In this document: in pieces, positions 35,810 to 48,239 of the stretch | How the letters are laid out: each line of letters opens with the position of its first letter | Position numbering within the stretch: the stretch's first letter is position 1 | Origin: Xestospongia bergquistia | Lineage: Eukaryota > Porifera > Demospongiae > Haplosclerida > Petrosiidae | Assembly (NCBI GenBank): GCA_963965975.1 | Contig: OZ014423.1 | Coordinates: 2,790,001-2,854,000 of the forward strand | Direction of reading: 5' to 3' | DNA length: 64,000 nt | The notes under the pieces: model-generated | What the model was told of the DNA's origin: nothing | Databases searched by the model: none | Seen by the model: only the letters and a program-made list of their open reading frames with translations | Made by a program: the position numbers and the translations under genes

Positions 35810-37758
35810 GTTAGCAAAAAGCTACATAAATTAACTTTACTATTCAGATAAACAAATGATTTCATAGTTTTAGTAGAGTAGAAAATAAACAAATGCATGA
35901 CAGTAGTTATTTGAGAACTTTAGAACTTACTTTGGATAAAAAATGGCAAAAGAGCAGGTAAATATTAATTGTTGTATAGTCTTTAGTTAATCAATATTAA
36001 AACTATGGTTTCAGAAACATTTGTAGGATCAATGCTAATGAAGGTCATATTATGACTGAAACATTAGTCTTTTAAAGTTTATATATAAATTTAAAAATGC
36101 TAGCTGTCTTCTATTTGATTTTCAAATAGGAAGTAACAGTGTTATTCCTTTGCGGAGCACAATTAAGATAACTCAGCAAGTTTGAAATGGTCATCTACAT
36201 GTCTGGAGAACATTGCAATCTTTCCTATTCTTGTGTGCTTGTAAGGAGCCCACCTAGTCTTAGCTGAGATCTATTTTAGTGTTCATAGGACACAATTGAA
36301 ATATGTAAAAATGACAGCTTTTAGGATTCACAATACTTCTCTTACATTCCAAAACTCAGCTCCTTTTTCCTTCAAAATGACGAAAGAATTTATATGTATG
36401 CAAACAATCACAAATCCTCTCTCTTCTCACGAATTAACCTTTGTGAAAATGACAAGGTATATTAACTCTGATATCTCCTTTTATTTCTAGCTATACATAA
36501 GACATTAAAGAGACTCTTTATTGTTCTGACAGTTAACAGCAGGACTGTCAATTTGTATTTTATGTTCAAAATGAAACAATGTGATGTTTACTATTTTGGA
36601 ATCTTATCTTATGTTATATGCAACATGATGAACATGGATTGGATAAATCAATCAATTCATATTTACTGTGATGTTGCAAAACGTTTGTTTAATTGTTAAA
36701 TTGAAACCTGTGTTCAATAATGAGATATTTTTAATTAGGGAAAGCAATGTCTAGTTTGACTTACTTTTATACACTGAGAAGTAATGTAAATTTTTTACTA
36801 CCCTTATCTGAACATATTGGAAGAATTTCTTTCTCCTTGCTACATTATTTACCACACAGTGAAATCCAAAATGGTTGCATAAGCTTAATCAAAAACTTCT
36901 CTTTAGTGTAGCAAGTACAAATAAAAGACTTGACCTCGTCATGATTTCAAATAAATTATGAGCAAAAATAAATAACCCACTTGGGGTCCAATTGGAAGTC
37001 AGCAAATCATTATATCCATGACTGATTGTATGCCCGTTAAGACCATCATTATGAATAAAGTTAGAGAAAACGTCTTTAACATAAAAGTTAGAAGAAATTG
37101 CAATGATGGCTAGTCATTATGTAACTGACAGCCAGATCTAGGTATATAGATCAAATATATATGCAGGGATGAAAGATCAATTGTTGCTGAAAAGTAGACC
37201 AGAATATTTACTCAAGTTGGGGTTTTATTATATGAATTGACACATCAAGGCTCAGCAGATATCATTACATAATTATAAGAAATTATAAGTAGAAGAAATA
37301 TCATTAAGTTTTAGAAATTGATTTAGAGGTTGAATGTTGAGATTGTAGAGGATCAGGATAATGAGAAACAGAAAAGACAAACTTGATGTAAAAGTGTCGT
37401 TATATTTTGTAGAGTCTGCAAAGAAGGGAGTGTTTCTGTTTTCCTACCATTAATTATGACTGCAGCTAGAGTGACAGTCACACTCTCATGATGAGAGGTA
37501 TGATTTTGGTTAGCAAAAGAAAAGCAACATTGACTGATTTAGCAATTTCTTTCATAGATTTAGCTGCTAAGAAAAGAAACAAATGTAATCCTAAGTTTTT
37601 TAGTCATAGTAGACAGCGTTAAAACCAATGCAGGTTGCTAGGAATCTAGATTGTATGACTGAAATATGCTAGTAAAATACAGTTGGTATGCCTTCCATAA
37701 GATATTATGAGTGGAGTGGAGTTTGAGACTCTGCTTGTGTTTAGTGAGGTCATATGAG
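35810..37758. other. Gene-poor stretch with a diverged echo of the SHRHDRS exon
   Basis: The block around 37440-37640 resembles 35745-35930 (shared GACAGTCACACTCTCA-like core, then GGTTAGCAAAAG), so the exon-like piece at 35686-35809 and its downstream flank seem to have been duplicated. The copy is not open. Nothing else is recognisable. Confidence 0.45.
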
Positions 37759-37760
37759 TA

Positions 37761-38149
37761 GTGCCAAAATAGTCACATTAAAGAGAGGCTAGTGAAATCT
37801 TAGAAAGGGTAGTAAAATCTTAAATAGGGTGGTGGTTTTTTAAGATAGGGTAGTGATCTTTTAAAAAAGGGCAGTGGTTTTTAATGTAGTAGCATTTAAA
37901 TAATATATTCCTTTTGTGGAAGTCTATTTCAAAAAGGATCGTGTCTTTAGAAGTAGGATAGTGTCTTTTAAAGTGATAACATTCTAATAGGGCAGTCAAT
38001 TAATGCCACTCTAGTGACTTTTAAATGAGGGTGGTGCTTTTTTTGATTTAAAATCACTACCCTACTTTATAAAACCACCACCCTATTTAAGACTTTACTA
38101 CCCTCTCTAAGATTTCACTAGCTTCTCTTTAATGTGACTATTTTGGCAC
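37761..38149. mobile_element. Tc1/mariner-type MITE with about 100-bp terminal inverted repeats
   Basis: GTGCCAAAATAGTCACATTA at the left end and its complement at the right end continue as arms of roughly 100 bp, about 93% identical. The element is flanked by TA on both sides (37759-37760 and 38150-38151), the target duplication of Tc1/mariner elements. The 390-bp length and absence of an ORF mark it as non-autonomous. The arms hold repeated AGGGTAGT/TTTTAA-like words. Confidence 0.85.
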
Positions 38150-38151
38150 TA

Positions 38152-40440
38152 ATCACCTCTCATAAGGGTCAGTGTTCAGAGATAAAATGGCCTCTAAATG
38201 ATGAGATAAACATAAATATATCAGAGTAGATTCACGTTTCCAGGTGTATGTAAATTGTTATATGGTTTGTAAATATGGAAATTTGGAAATTAAAAATGAT
38301 GGAATAGAATTCATAAAGAAGAACATTCTGACTTAGTTTGACTAGCCTCCTAAGTCTTGTTTAACTAATGTGTACCCCTCTAACTTGTATGTACTTGTGA
38401 GGGATTTAAAACATTATTTTCAAAACTATACAGGTTAAATGTTCATTACAGCTTGTTTCCTAGTTTTCTTTTCTGACTGTGCACAGTCAGTTATTAACTA
38501 TTAGATTTCTGATGTCATTTATTGCTAATACGTTTACAATGTTAGTTCATGCAGTCTTGTAGAGTACAAACTATAGCAGTTGTATATACAGCAACATATT
38601 CTGGACAAATGTCTCTTGATTAAACAAAGTTAACCTTTCACAACATCACATTTATTTATTGCATAGTACATGCATCTCATAAATTGTGTCATTTAATTTT
38701 ATAATTTGCTCCCCTAGACTTAGTCATTAGTATACTTTCCTGAATTTTTAAAGAGATTGTAAAATGTTTTTAGACTAATTTTTGTTTTTATTTCTATTTT
38801 TACTAATTTAATGCTTGGGTTGTGTACTGAGAATATGTCGTGTATTTTGTTAGGTGCCATTTAAATGTATTTGCTAAATTACTTTATTATAGCTACATTA
38901 TGATTTATTAGATTCAGATTATTTAATTTTTAGTGATATTTTCTTTGTTCATTCCTTTTTTTCTAATTTTCCTTTTTTTATTATATTGTAATTCAAACTT
39001 TCTAACAGTTGGAGACTGCACAGCAGTCTGTCCTATAGCTTAGGAAATCACAGCGTCCTAATTAAGGCATAGTTAATCACTTTAGGTAATATTAATAAGT
39101 AGCTCTGTAACTCGTAAATTGATTGTTGATGCCTACTGGTCCTTTAAATGACAACAGAAACTTCAACATTCGATATTGCTTCAAGGCTTTTTTCAAAGGT
39201 ACTTTACTCGTCATATTATATATAATTATGCTCCCTCTCAAGTACTTAAGCATTAATAAATATTCAGTATCAATAACATATAATCAGTATATATGTATAT
39301 ATACCTTAATCATTATAAACAGCTCAAAATTACAGGTGAATTTCATCTTCCAATTGCAATGCTTGCTGATTTTCTTTGAAAAACGTCTTGTATGACATTA
39401 GATTTCTCATTATCTCGTTCTTATGTGTTATAATCGTCAGATTGTGCCTCAAAAATCAGATAAGTAATTGACAATGGAAATACTGTGTGCCAAAGAAGAC
39501 GTTCATTTCTCTTAACGTGAAGGTGCTACTTGTTTTACAGCATTCAAAGGGTACTATTGCGCCTCTTTAGGTTGTATACCATCTCCTATATTCGTATCAT
39601 TGCATTCAAGATTGCTATAACAGCTATTTTCAAACCTATTTCGATTCACTCGTCATATTATAGTCCCACTCAAAGTTGAGTAATGCAACTGTACCAACGG
39701 ACAGTATCATGTTCTCAGCCAGACTTAACATAAAGCATATCGTAAATAACAAAATACAGAACTTAAATAGACCAAAGTACAATAGACAAAAGTAAGGTAA
39801 CCACACAACAAAGAAGTGCAAAGTAACTATGACAAGATCTAATTAACCCACATACACTACTTAACATGTCATTCAGTAAGACAAATACTGATTAACAGGA
39901 CATTCAGTAGGACAATCAAAAGGTGAAGTGTTGAGTGAACTTTGTTACAGTTATTTTATTCATCGCTAAAATAAACATCCATTGAAGATATGGCTTCAAA
40001 GAGGTATTTCTGGACAGACAGAGGGTTTAATCTGAGTGATGGTGAAGATAAAGTTAATGAGTACTATTTCAATTCCCAGGTAGTGATCATGAACCAGATT
40101 TAATGATTTCAAAGAGGAAGGTCCAGTAGATAAAGATAACATCAAATGCAATGATTATATTGTCATAATGTTGACCATGATATATCTAGTGAAGATAATG
40201 ACATCTTTTGTAGTCATAAGATGATTGGTTTACATTTTTGATTGTGCATTTATCATTCATATAATTATGACTGCAGGCTGTTAGACAACATATTCCATTA
40301 CACTACAATTAGTTAATCATTGAACTAAAGTCTAAAGTGAAAAAGGAATAAAAAGCAGGACATTCATTTAGCAGTGTCACAACATGTAACGTTTTTAATG
40401 AAGAATTCATAGTATACACAGTAACGCATGTATATAATAT
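38152..40440. other. AT-rich stretch, no recognisable gene
   Basis: Both strands were read. Only short ORFs of low complexity or biased composition are present, without splice-linked partners or family motifs. Confidence 0.5.
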
Positions 40441-40914
40441 CAGGGGTGGGGCCGATTACAATCGTAATTGCAATCGATTACAATCAATTACATTTTTTGG
40501 TATAATCATAATCGTAATTGTAATCAACTTTCTAGAAACAGTGTAATAAGTAATCATAATTGTAATCAAACAAAGTAATTACTGTAATCACAAGTGATTA
40601 CAACAATTACAGTAGCCTTTGCAAGTAGTACATGGAACAAGTACATGTTGCCTGTGTTAGCATCTGCTAGTGTAAATTTATGAAATGATGCATGAAAGAA
40701 CATGTGATTAGACTGATTACACTTTGCATATTTGCAGCTGAATGTAAAGCCTATATATACTGTCACTGCTATACTGTAATCTGTAATCATAATCATAATT
40801 GTGGCTCTGTAGTCATAATCATATTTTTTCCCTATAATCGTAATTGTAATCACCTTGCATAATCACTGTATAATCATAATTGTAATTATTCTCATGTAAT
40901 TGACCCCAACCCTG
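40441..40914. mobile_element. hAT-like MITE, copy 2 (inverted relative to copy 1)
   Basis: Starts CAGGGGTGGGGCCGATTAC and ends GTAATTGACCCCAACCCTG. The body matches the reverse complement of 499-982, including the unique core near AGCAGTGACAGTATATATAG. The left end corresponds to the right end of copy 1. GTAATC words again dominate both ends. The 8-bp flanks (TATAATAT and CATGATAT) match only in part, so the target duplication is weaker than in copy 1. The 95-codon ORF shared with copy 1 is a by-product of the repeat. Confidence 0.8.
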
Positions 40915-43900
40915 CATGATATAATGGCTTTGTATCCATGTACATATCATATTCACTGTGGATTACTACACTTGAATAAACTTTCTAATGATCAGTTGTG
41001 CAATTTTGCACAGCACCAGCTCGTAGTAGCAACCTTGTACATGAACTCATATACAACGCATTCAACTTCTCATGAAGCTAAAGAATATACCATTCCAAAC
41101 GTTTAATCAATTACAACAATCATTCATCGCAATATGTTCCATCTAATCCAGATTTTATCTTGATGATCTACTATTCGACATTCTGATAGCAGGTTGATAT
41201 ATTGATGAATCCGCCACTGAGGATGAACATTCTCTAACTGATCACACAAGAGCTCTTTACAGGGATCATCCCACTTCCCAGTGCTCCACCTAGTTCAGCC
41301 ACTCCTATAATAGTAATTTGACCACCCACAGCAGTATGTATATGCTTTCATAGGTATGTGTCAATCCATTTATTCAACTCTTTATCATGTCCATCCATTT
41401 ATCTTTTCAATCGATCCATATATCAACATTGCTAGGCATATGTCAGTCTCTATTATTTATTGTATGGAGGAAATCTTAATTAAACAGACATCATTTGCAA
41501 TCAACAGCTAATCATGTAAGTTGTTCCTTGCTCTATGACTTCTGCTTTGAGGTACCCATAATTAAGGTCAACTGCTAACAATACATGCATTAGTAGTGCA
41601 ATACATGTAAGTCTGCAAAATCAATATTAATAATTTTACATTTATTAGTTCTGCATTGACACTATAGTGACTTGTACTAGTACTGATTCAGGAGCTGAGG
41701 AAGAACTTGATAGTTGCTCCACTCATTGACCTCACATTACTAAACTATGATGAAATTTTTTCAATACATTTGTTGTTATTTACAAATGTTTTCTATTTAA
41801 GAAGTATGCTTATCGTACATTACCAGTTGAATTAGCTATTTCTAGCTTGGTTATACAGATATTATAATAAATCGTTTTTCTGACGCACGGGTTGTTCCCA
41901 GAATGTGTAATCTCAGAAATATTAGTTTCTAAACTAAAACTGTCTAATCAAAGAATGTCTAATCAAATACCAAAATGTCTAAAAAGTATATTAATATATC
42001 CTGAGTACACTCATTCAGCTTTAATAATAAAGAAAACACATTGTGAACATACTTTAACTATAGTAGATTGGGAAAGTTTCAATGTAAAAAACGCTCGAAC
42101 GCTGGAAGCTTAAGATCTACGAAAAATAAGCGCACTTACATTGGAATGTTTAGAGTAAACTGTTGACATTTATAAGAGTTAAAAAAGATCTTCTCAAGTG
42201 ATGTTATCACTACAAAAATTGGATTGGTTTAAGAGTTAAAAGATCATCTTGAGCAACGTTGTCAGTAGTTTCAAAGTCATGGCTATTGTGGTCATCACTT
42301 TCTCTTTAGCTTTTTTCATCAAGCTAACTCAATTAATGATTGAAGTTGTGTTGCTACGTAAATATATCAACCTGACACATCTACTGATAAACTGTGACCA
42401 AGTATACTTAATAATTTAATTAATAAGAGGATGAAAGGATAAGTAAAAAGTGCATATTGTGCTAGTGATAGTGTAGGTGAAGTCGTCATTAGCGATATGG
42501 TGACATTTCATACCTTAGCACAAGATATTTTGACCAAAAGTTTTCATGTTTTGATTACAGCTTGTAGTGGTGGATTAGCTTAGTTGGAAAATTGAACAGC
42601 TTGAAGAACAACTTGAATTACATCACTTGGTCTAGTAGCACATCACTAGTTAAATTCTTAAACATGAGATATAATCAATGAATGTATAAATGTATGATGT
42701 CCCAATCAAGTTAAGAAGTCAATAATAATCACAGCAAATAGCTAGAGTCCAAAAATCATCCCACCACACATGACTTTATTTTGTACCTATTTATTTTGTA
42801 CACACTATGTAAATGTTACAGTTGATCTTTTAGTTATAGTTGAATAAACAGAGAATGCCTAAATACTTTAACAAAATCCATACAAGGTGTGGCAGGATAT
42901 TCCTGCACATCAGTCAAGAAAATGCTTTATTTTGCAGGATGGTGTTAAAGTGATGACTGTTTTCATAACGCCAACTTTCAGCTCAATACTTCTACCTATA
43001 ATTGGACACAACTATAACCACCAGATGATAACATACCTGTTGTGAAATGAAACACTGATGACATGATGTCATCTGAGTATGAAGGACAACACAAAAATGA
43101 TAGGATTTTATGGGTTCACATGCACCCTCTACATAAATATCGCAAGCTCAATATTGTCACTTATTCTGTGGTAGAGTTATACACCATTGAGCACAATCCA
43201 TTTGATGTATCAACTGGTAAGAAGATTAAATTATCACATCTAATTATCAGATATTGCTCACTACAGTCATTGTCATGATCTAACCACTACTACTGATGAG
43301 TGATAATGATGAGTGATCTATTTGTTCTTTTAGGTAAATGGATCATATCTCAGATCACTGGACATACAGCAAATGCCACCTGATAGTTAGTTTGAAATAC
43401 AATTTGAAGAACAATCATCTCTGGTGGCTATGTTGAAGGTGCAGTATCAAATAGTCTCCTTATATTGAATATCATCAAGTGTACAGTGGTAAGTTATTTT
43501 ATCATACACTGAATGATAGCATGTTGTATAAGACACATTAGTTGAGTTCATTTGTCTATCTAGCACAAGAATGCTGAGACCATTGCAACACTACAAAAGT
43601 ACTCGAACAATCTAATCAACTGCTCAGGAGTTATTATTAGAAAAATGTGTTAAGACTTGTCATCCCAGCAGAGGTCATCTCACCAGTAGGGTCTGTATAT
43701 GAAGTAGTTGCTTAAGGTTTGTGGATGCAGGTGAATTTCATTTACCTAAAGATAGCATTATATCAGTATGCAGATGCTCTGAGTACAACAAACCAGTTAC
43801 TATTGAGCTAATGTTTGTGCTCATATAAGTGATGAGAGACAGACACAATATTTGTTGTTTGTTGCTGCTAATTCTTTTCCATTGCGTTCAACTACATAGA

Positions 43901-44394
43901 AGTATATGATTTTTTATTTATAGAAGTTCTTAGTGGATACAGGTAGTGGGATATATTTTGTTAGTTATGTATATAATAGTATATTGTATACATTTTGTGT
44001 GGACAGCATTGCCACATCATAAACAGTTAATGATGATCACTCATGAACAACATGTGACAAACAGTTGAGCATTCATGTCTGTAGTGATAATAAAATGTCA
44101 CCTTCTTTGAAATGACCTAATATCTTTAATATTGATTTCTATGTATATATGATGATTCATTCTCTTGCTAGATATATCATCGAAAAGCTGTAGGAGCAAT
44201 GTACAATGTTACAAAGTATATGACATGAGAAAGTAGAATCATCATTGAAAGTATTGAAAGATCATTCAGATCCTAACATTGTTGTTCTGTCAGTAGATGA
44301 TAAATTAGTTAGAGTTAAGGCATCTTAGATCTATACCTATTGAGAGAAGCTAAGCAATTTGATGATCAGTTTGCAATGAGTAGATGTAGATACA

Positions 44395-44399
<5 letters not shown>
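40915..44399. other. Long stretch without recognisable gene
   Basis: Short plus-strand frames occur at 40900-41106, 41892-42113 and 43063-43278. The last reads like real protein (KLNIVTYSVVELYTIEHNPF) but has no partner exons I can link. The broken, protein-like texture between 43000 and 44350 suggests another decayed gene that I cannot name. Confidence 0.4.

Positions 44400-44426
<27 letters not shown>
44400..44426. repeat. (AT)n microsatellite
   Basis: About 27 bases of alternating AT. Confidence 0.9.
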
Positions 44427-44429
<3 letters not shown>

Positions 44430-45000
44430 GAGATATTAAAAGTAGTTATGACTGTTGACCATCATAGGATTGTGATAGACTAGAATATAGTCACAGTAAC
44501 AACCCTAATATACTCCGAAGGAATGACATTACTGTTATGACTCTGATGACCATCCCAAGTCACAGTAACACCAATATTCTAGATTACTTTGATACAATTG
44601 TAATTGCTCAAATGCTCACCTTAGGATTGTAACAAGATGTAACATTATCAGTCAATGTAACTTTGATCAGTATATATATATTCCAGGATACTTTCACACA
44701 AGGGTTATGACTGATGACTATTCCAGAATTGTCCTGGGATAGTCAACATAACATCAGTATTCTAACAATAGCCAGAATGACCAGTCAATCTTGCAAATTT
44801 TTCTAACTAATTGACTTACTACAGTTATAATTCTAGTATCTTTGTTCTAAATTAACTTTATGTAGAACTTTAAATATCTTACAAAAATTACACAGATACA
44901 AACAATTATTGCAAAATTTTGTATAAGATACAAAAATACTACACCTTCTAATATATAAAAACATAAAGCCATGTGCATGACAAGTTTGTTATTTGTGGTA

Positions 45001-45200
45001 NNNNNNNNNNNNNNNNNNNNNNNNNNNNNNNNNNNNNNNNNNNNNNNNNNNNNNNNNNNNNNNNNNNNNNNNNNNNNNNNNNNNNNNNNNNNNNNNNNNN
45101 NNNNNNNNNNNNNNNNNNNNNNNNNNNNNNNNNNNNNNNNNNNNNNNNNNNNNNNNNNNNNNNNNNNNNNNNNNNNNNNNNNNNNNNNNNNNNNNNNNNN
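45001..45200. other. Assembly gap (200 N)
   Basis: Exactly 200 N, so likely a scaffolding gap of set or estimated size. It falls next to the C-terminal (C2) end of the MUN-C2 relic. All reading frames across it are artefacts. Confidence 1.
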
Positions 45201-48055
45201 CCAATGAAAATGAGAACTGAATTGAAAGGAATGTCCAACATTGGTTTCTCTCTTGAAGTTTTTAACACTTTTCATAAATTGGCGAGCCATTGGTTCAGTA
45301 ATCCTTTTCTCTAGTTCATTAAAGGCAAGAGTGTTCTCATAGCAAAAGAGGTTTAAGTGCTCTAGTTTACATTCATCTTCTTCCAAAGGTGTTGTATTAT
45401 AAGATACAACACATATACCAGAAAAGTCATCACTACCAAATGTATTGTGATCAAACATAGCGAGAAGAAGAATAGCACCATCTTGTTTGAGTTGTGAAGG
45501 ATCAGCAGTCCTAACAGTAATATTACAATGAGAAAAAGACCTGGATGTTTGGGTAGATTAGCGTTTTCAATATTCATTTTTATTTCACCAAACAAAAAAT
45601 GTATTGACACCAAACGTTTCAACAGTCAGACTGACTATCTTCGTCAGTGGCTTAAATAATGTCTATTGAAAGTTAATACATTTTTTGTTTTGTGAAATAA
45701 GAATGAATATTGAAAGTAGTAATATTACAATTACAGTATATACACATATATAGTTACTGCAACATATTGTCTTTACATATCTTGTAGAGACAAAATTTGA
45801 AGCTTAGAATTCAAATGTCTCATTGAAGATTGGATCTAATGTTTGCTTCTGCACAGTGGTTTTAAGGGATTTGTGTTCAACAGCAGTAAATATTATTGCT
45901 GGTAGTAGGTACAACTTGACATAAGGGTTGCTTTTTCCTAAATCAATATGACTATGACATATGAAACTAGTTGACTCACCACTTCAATCTAGACCAGGAA
46001 TATGCTCAGCAAACAATACTTCAACTTCTTTGTAGAGTCATAAATATGACTTATATGAAGGACACCAAATTCATCCTTTGAAAGAACCTTTAAAATATAT
46101 ATAAACATTAATGTACAAGTATAACAATACTTCAATACCTGATGTTTTACTAAATCATGACAAAATTTCTTTATAACATCTTCTGTTGATAACACAGAAA
46201 CACTAAGTTCATCCAACAAGGTCTGCAAAGAAACTCATTACATGTCATAAGTTTAGTTACTCACTGTGTAGTCCTCTGTCTCCAGTTCAGTATGTGATAA
46301 TCCATTTCCATCAGCTTCAAAAAAGTCACCTAGTGTAATTAGAGTTACTCTGAAGTATTTATACTTGTGACAATTAACAGCTGATTTGCATGACAACTTG
46401 ACATATTCTCCCTTTAACTTGCTGATAATATCTAGCCATATTTCCTTCATAATGCTGATATGATAATAGTAACAGCAATGTCTAGATATGATAATTATTT
46501 ACTACCTTAGGAAGATTGGAATCAATAAAGCTTGTCCAGTTTGCTCATATTAGTAGCAATATAGTGCAACAGTGGTTCTAATACCTAACACACAGTATTG
46601 ATATTATATTGACATTTCCTGACTTGACTAACTTTGTCTGAAGGCATATCATTATTAGCTTCCATAATACCAGGTAAATAAGTGAATATACTTGGTGACA
46701 ACTAGAGACACAATGTTTCTATCTATGTATATAATATATGTACTACACCTTTCCCTTGATGATCTTTACTATTGAATCAATCTTGTTGAAAATTTCCTCA
46801 TCAACATTATTCAATATGCTAACAATCAAAGAACAAGCATGCTGGCTTAGCTTTAGTCCTTCAACTGTTTTTCTTTATTAAGCCATTTTCTTTCTTCATC
46901 CAACCATTGGTAATAAGCCAGTAAATTTAGTTCAGTTTCACTATTTTGCAATACTTGCTTAATATGATGGATATTATTAAGAGTGATGCAAAGCTAAAAA
47001 ATATTTAATCATAGCACACAGAGAATTGTTTGTTAGAGTTATTTTACTTTGTCAGTGACTATAAAGTGTCCATGTTTATCAATATAATAATCAGGTTCAA
47101 ATTTATGAAACATCAGCTCAGCATAGTAAGTAGACAGTTCACACAGGTTCTAAATAGTAAATCATTTATAATATATTGACAATGATGTGTACCTGTACAA
47201 CTGTTACAAAGTAACCTATAGACTGTTTTCTGTCTGGCCACTTTAAATCATTCCAGAAGGAAATTACCTAGTATAATAAAGATTTACAAAAAGCCTAACT
47301 TAAATTTTCATACTTGCAAGAAGAAGGCATGAGTATCTACAGCAGAAGATGAGAAAGATCCTCTGTCTGTATACTTGACAATGGTGTCCAATTCAATGGC
47401 TTTTAACAGCCTGTCTTTATCTTTATTCTGTGCAAAATGTATCAACTTTGAATGAAAAGGTTTAAACCAAAGATGATAGGAAATAACTGTAAGCTCCACA
47501 ACTTCCATTTTTCCTAAAAAACTATAGGTATATAAATAAATGAATAAAAGATATATGAATACAGGAATGTTAGAATATATACATGTATATTAATGAACTA
47601 AAAAAGTCCAAATTTACTCAGAATCAACATTGTGAGCAAACACAGAGTTCTTGAAAAATTTTATAAATTTCATATGTAACAAGAATAATATCTGGATGGT
47701 CTTCTTCAAATCCAAATTGACTCTTAACCTCACTATATAGCTAAGTACAAAGTTAGAAAATGTGAAGTCAGATAGGACTGACCAAATTGTCCAAAGTAGT
47801 AAAGAAAGGAGAGAAATAGTCTACACCTATTTTAATGAAGAATAAAAATATGGCTTGAGTTTTGAGGTTTTACTTACTCCATAAACATAGAATGAATTTT
47901 GCTATGTACTTGCTCACACTGTTTTGAACAATGAAAACACAGTGCTTTAAAGGCAACCATATTAGTTAGAGAGATCATACACAGGTATATATACTTACAC
48001 TATGTGCTGGCATTAGACTTCCTGATGATGTCAGCATCCATTGTGAAACAGCAGT
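45201..48055 (-). pseudogene. Decayed Munc13-4/BAIAP3-type gene (MUN region plus C2 domain)
   Basis: Minus-strand pieces in family order: 48055-47999, 47918-47878, about 47742-47640 (LYSEVKSQFGFEEDHPDIILV), about 47508-47310, about 47150-47050 (LCELSTYYAELMFHKFEPDYY), about 47000-46860 (LCITLNNIHHIKQVL), about 46590-46505 (LEPLLHYIATNMSKLD), 46450-46265 (TLGDFFEADGNGL), 46224-46140 (LSTEDVIKKFCHDLVKHQ), then a C2 domain (SNPYVKLYLLP; TLDPIFNETFEF; MFDHNTFGSDDFSGICVVS). This matches the MUN-C2 half of UNC13D/BAIAP3, factors that tether vesicles and open syntaxin. Frame breaks occur after YEIYK, after KLDK and after STKKL, and stops follow GLD and FEF, so it cannot make a full protein. A fold-back element splits the C2. 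Introns survive. Repeated assembly error is the alternative but less likely. Confidence 0.7.
45530..45717. mobile_element. 188-bp fold-back insertion inside the C2 region
   Basis: AGTAATATTACAAT is found exactly on both sides (45516-45529 and 45718-45731), a 14-bp target duplication. The insert contains inverted arms of about 38 bp (around 45564-45602 and 45675-45714). On the minus strand the loop has CTGACGA, a short self-complementary stretch (AGTCA-GTC-TGACT), then GAAACG and GTGTC, the order of a hammerhead ribozyme core. It interrupts the C2 coding sequence just before the DHNTFG strand. Confidence 0.6.
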
Positions 48056-48239
48056 CTAAGCAGTCAATGTCAATACTAATATATTAACAACATCATTGAC
48101 AGTACTTGTATAGCTGATGTCAATAGAATTTTATAATTTAGATTTGGATGTTTTCAAACTTTAAAATGCTGAATCTGGTAAACATCATAAAGAATCCTTT
48201 CAATAAGATTATAATTTATTTATTATTTATTATTATAAT

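Noticed and set aside
44847-45458. Long minus-strand frame of 203 codons and several others through 45001-45200
   Set aside because: They are open only because N is translated as X. Only the part right of 45201 carries C2 sequence.
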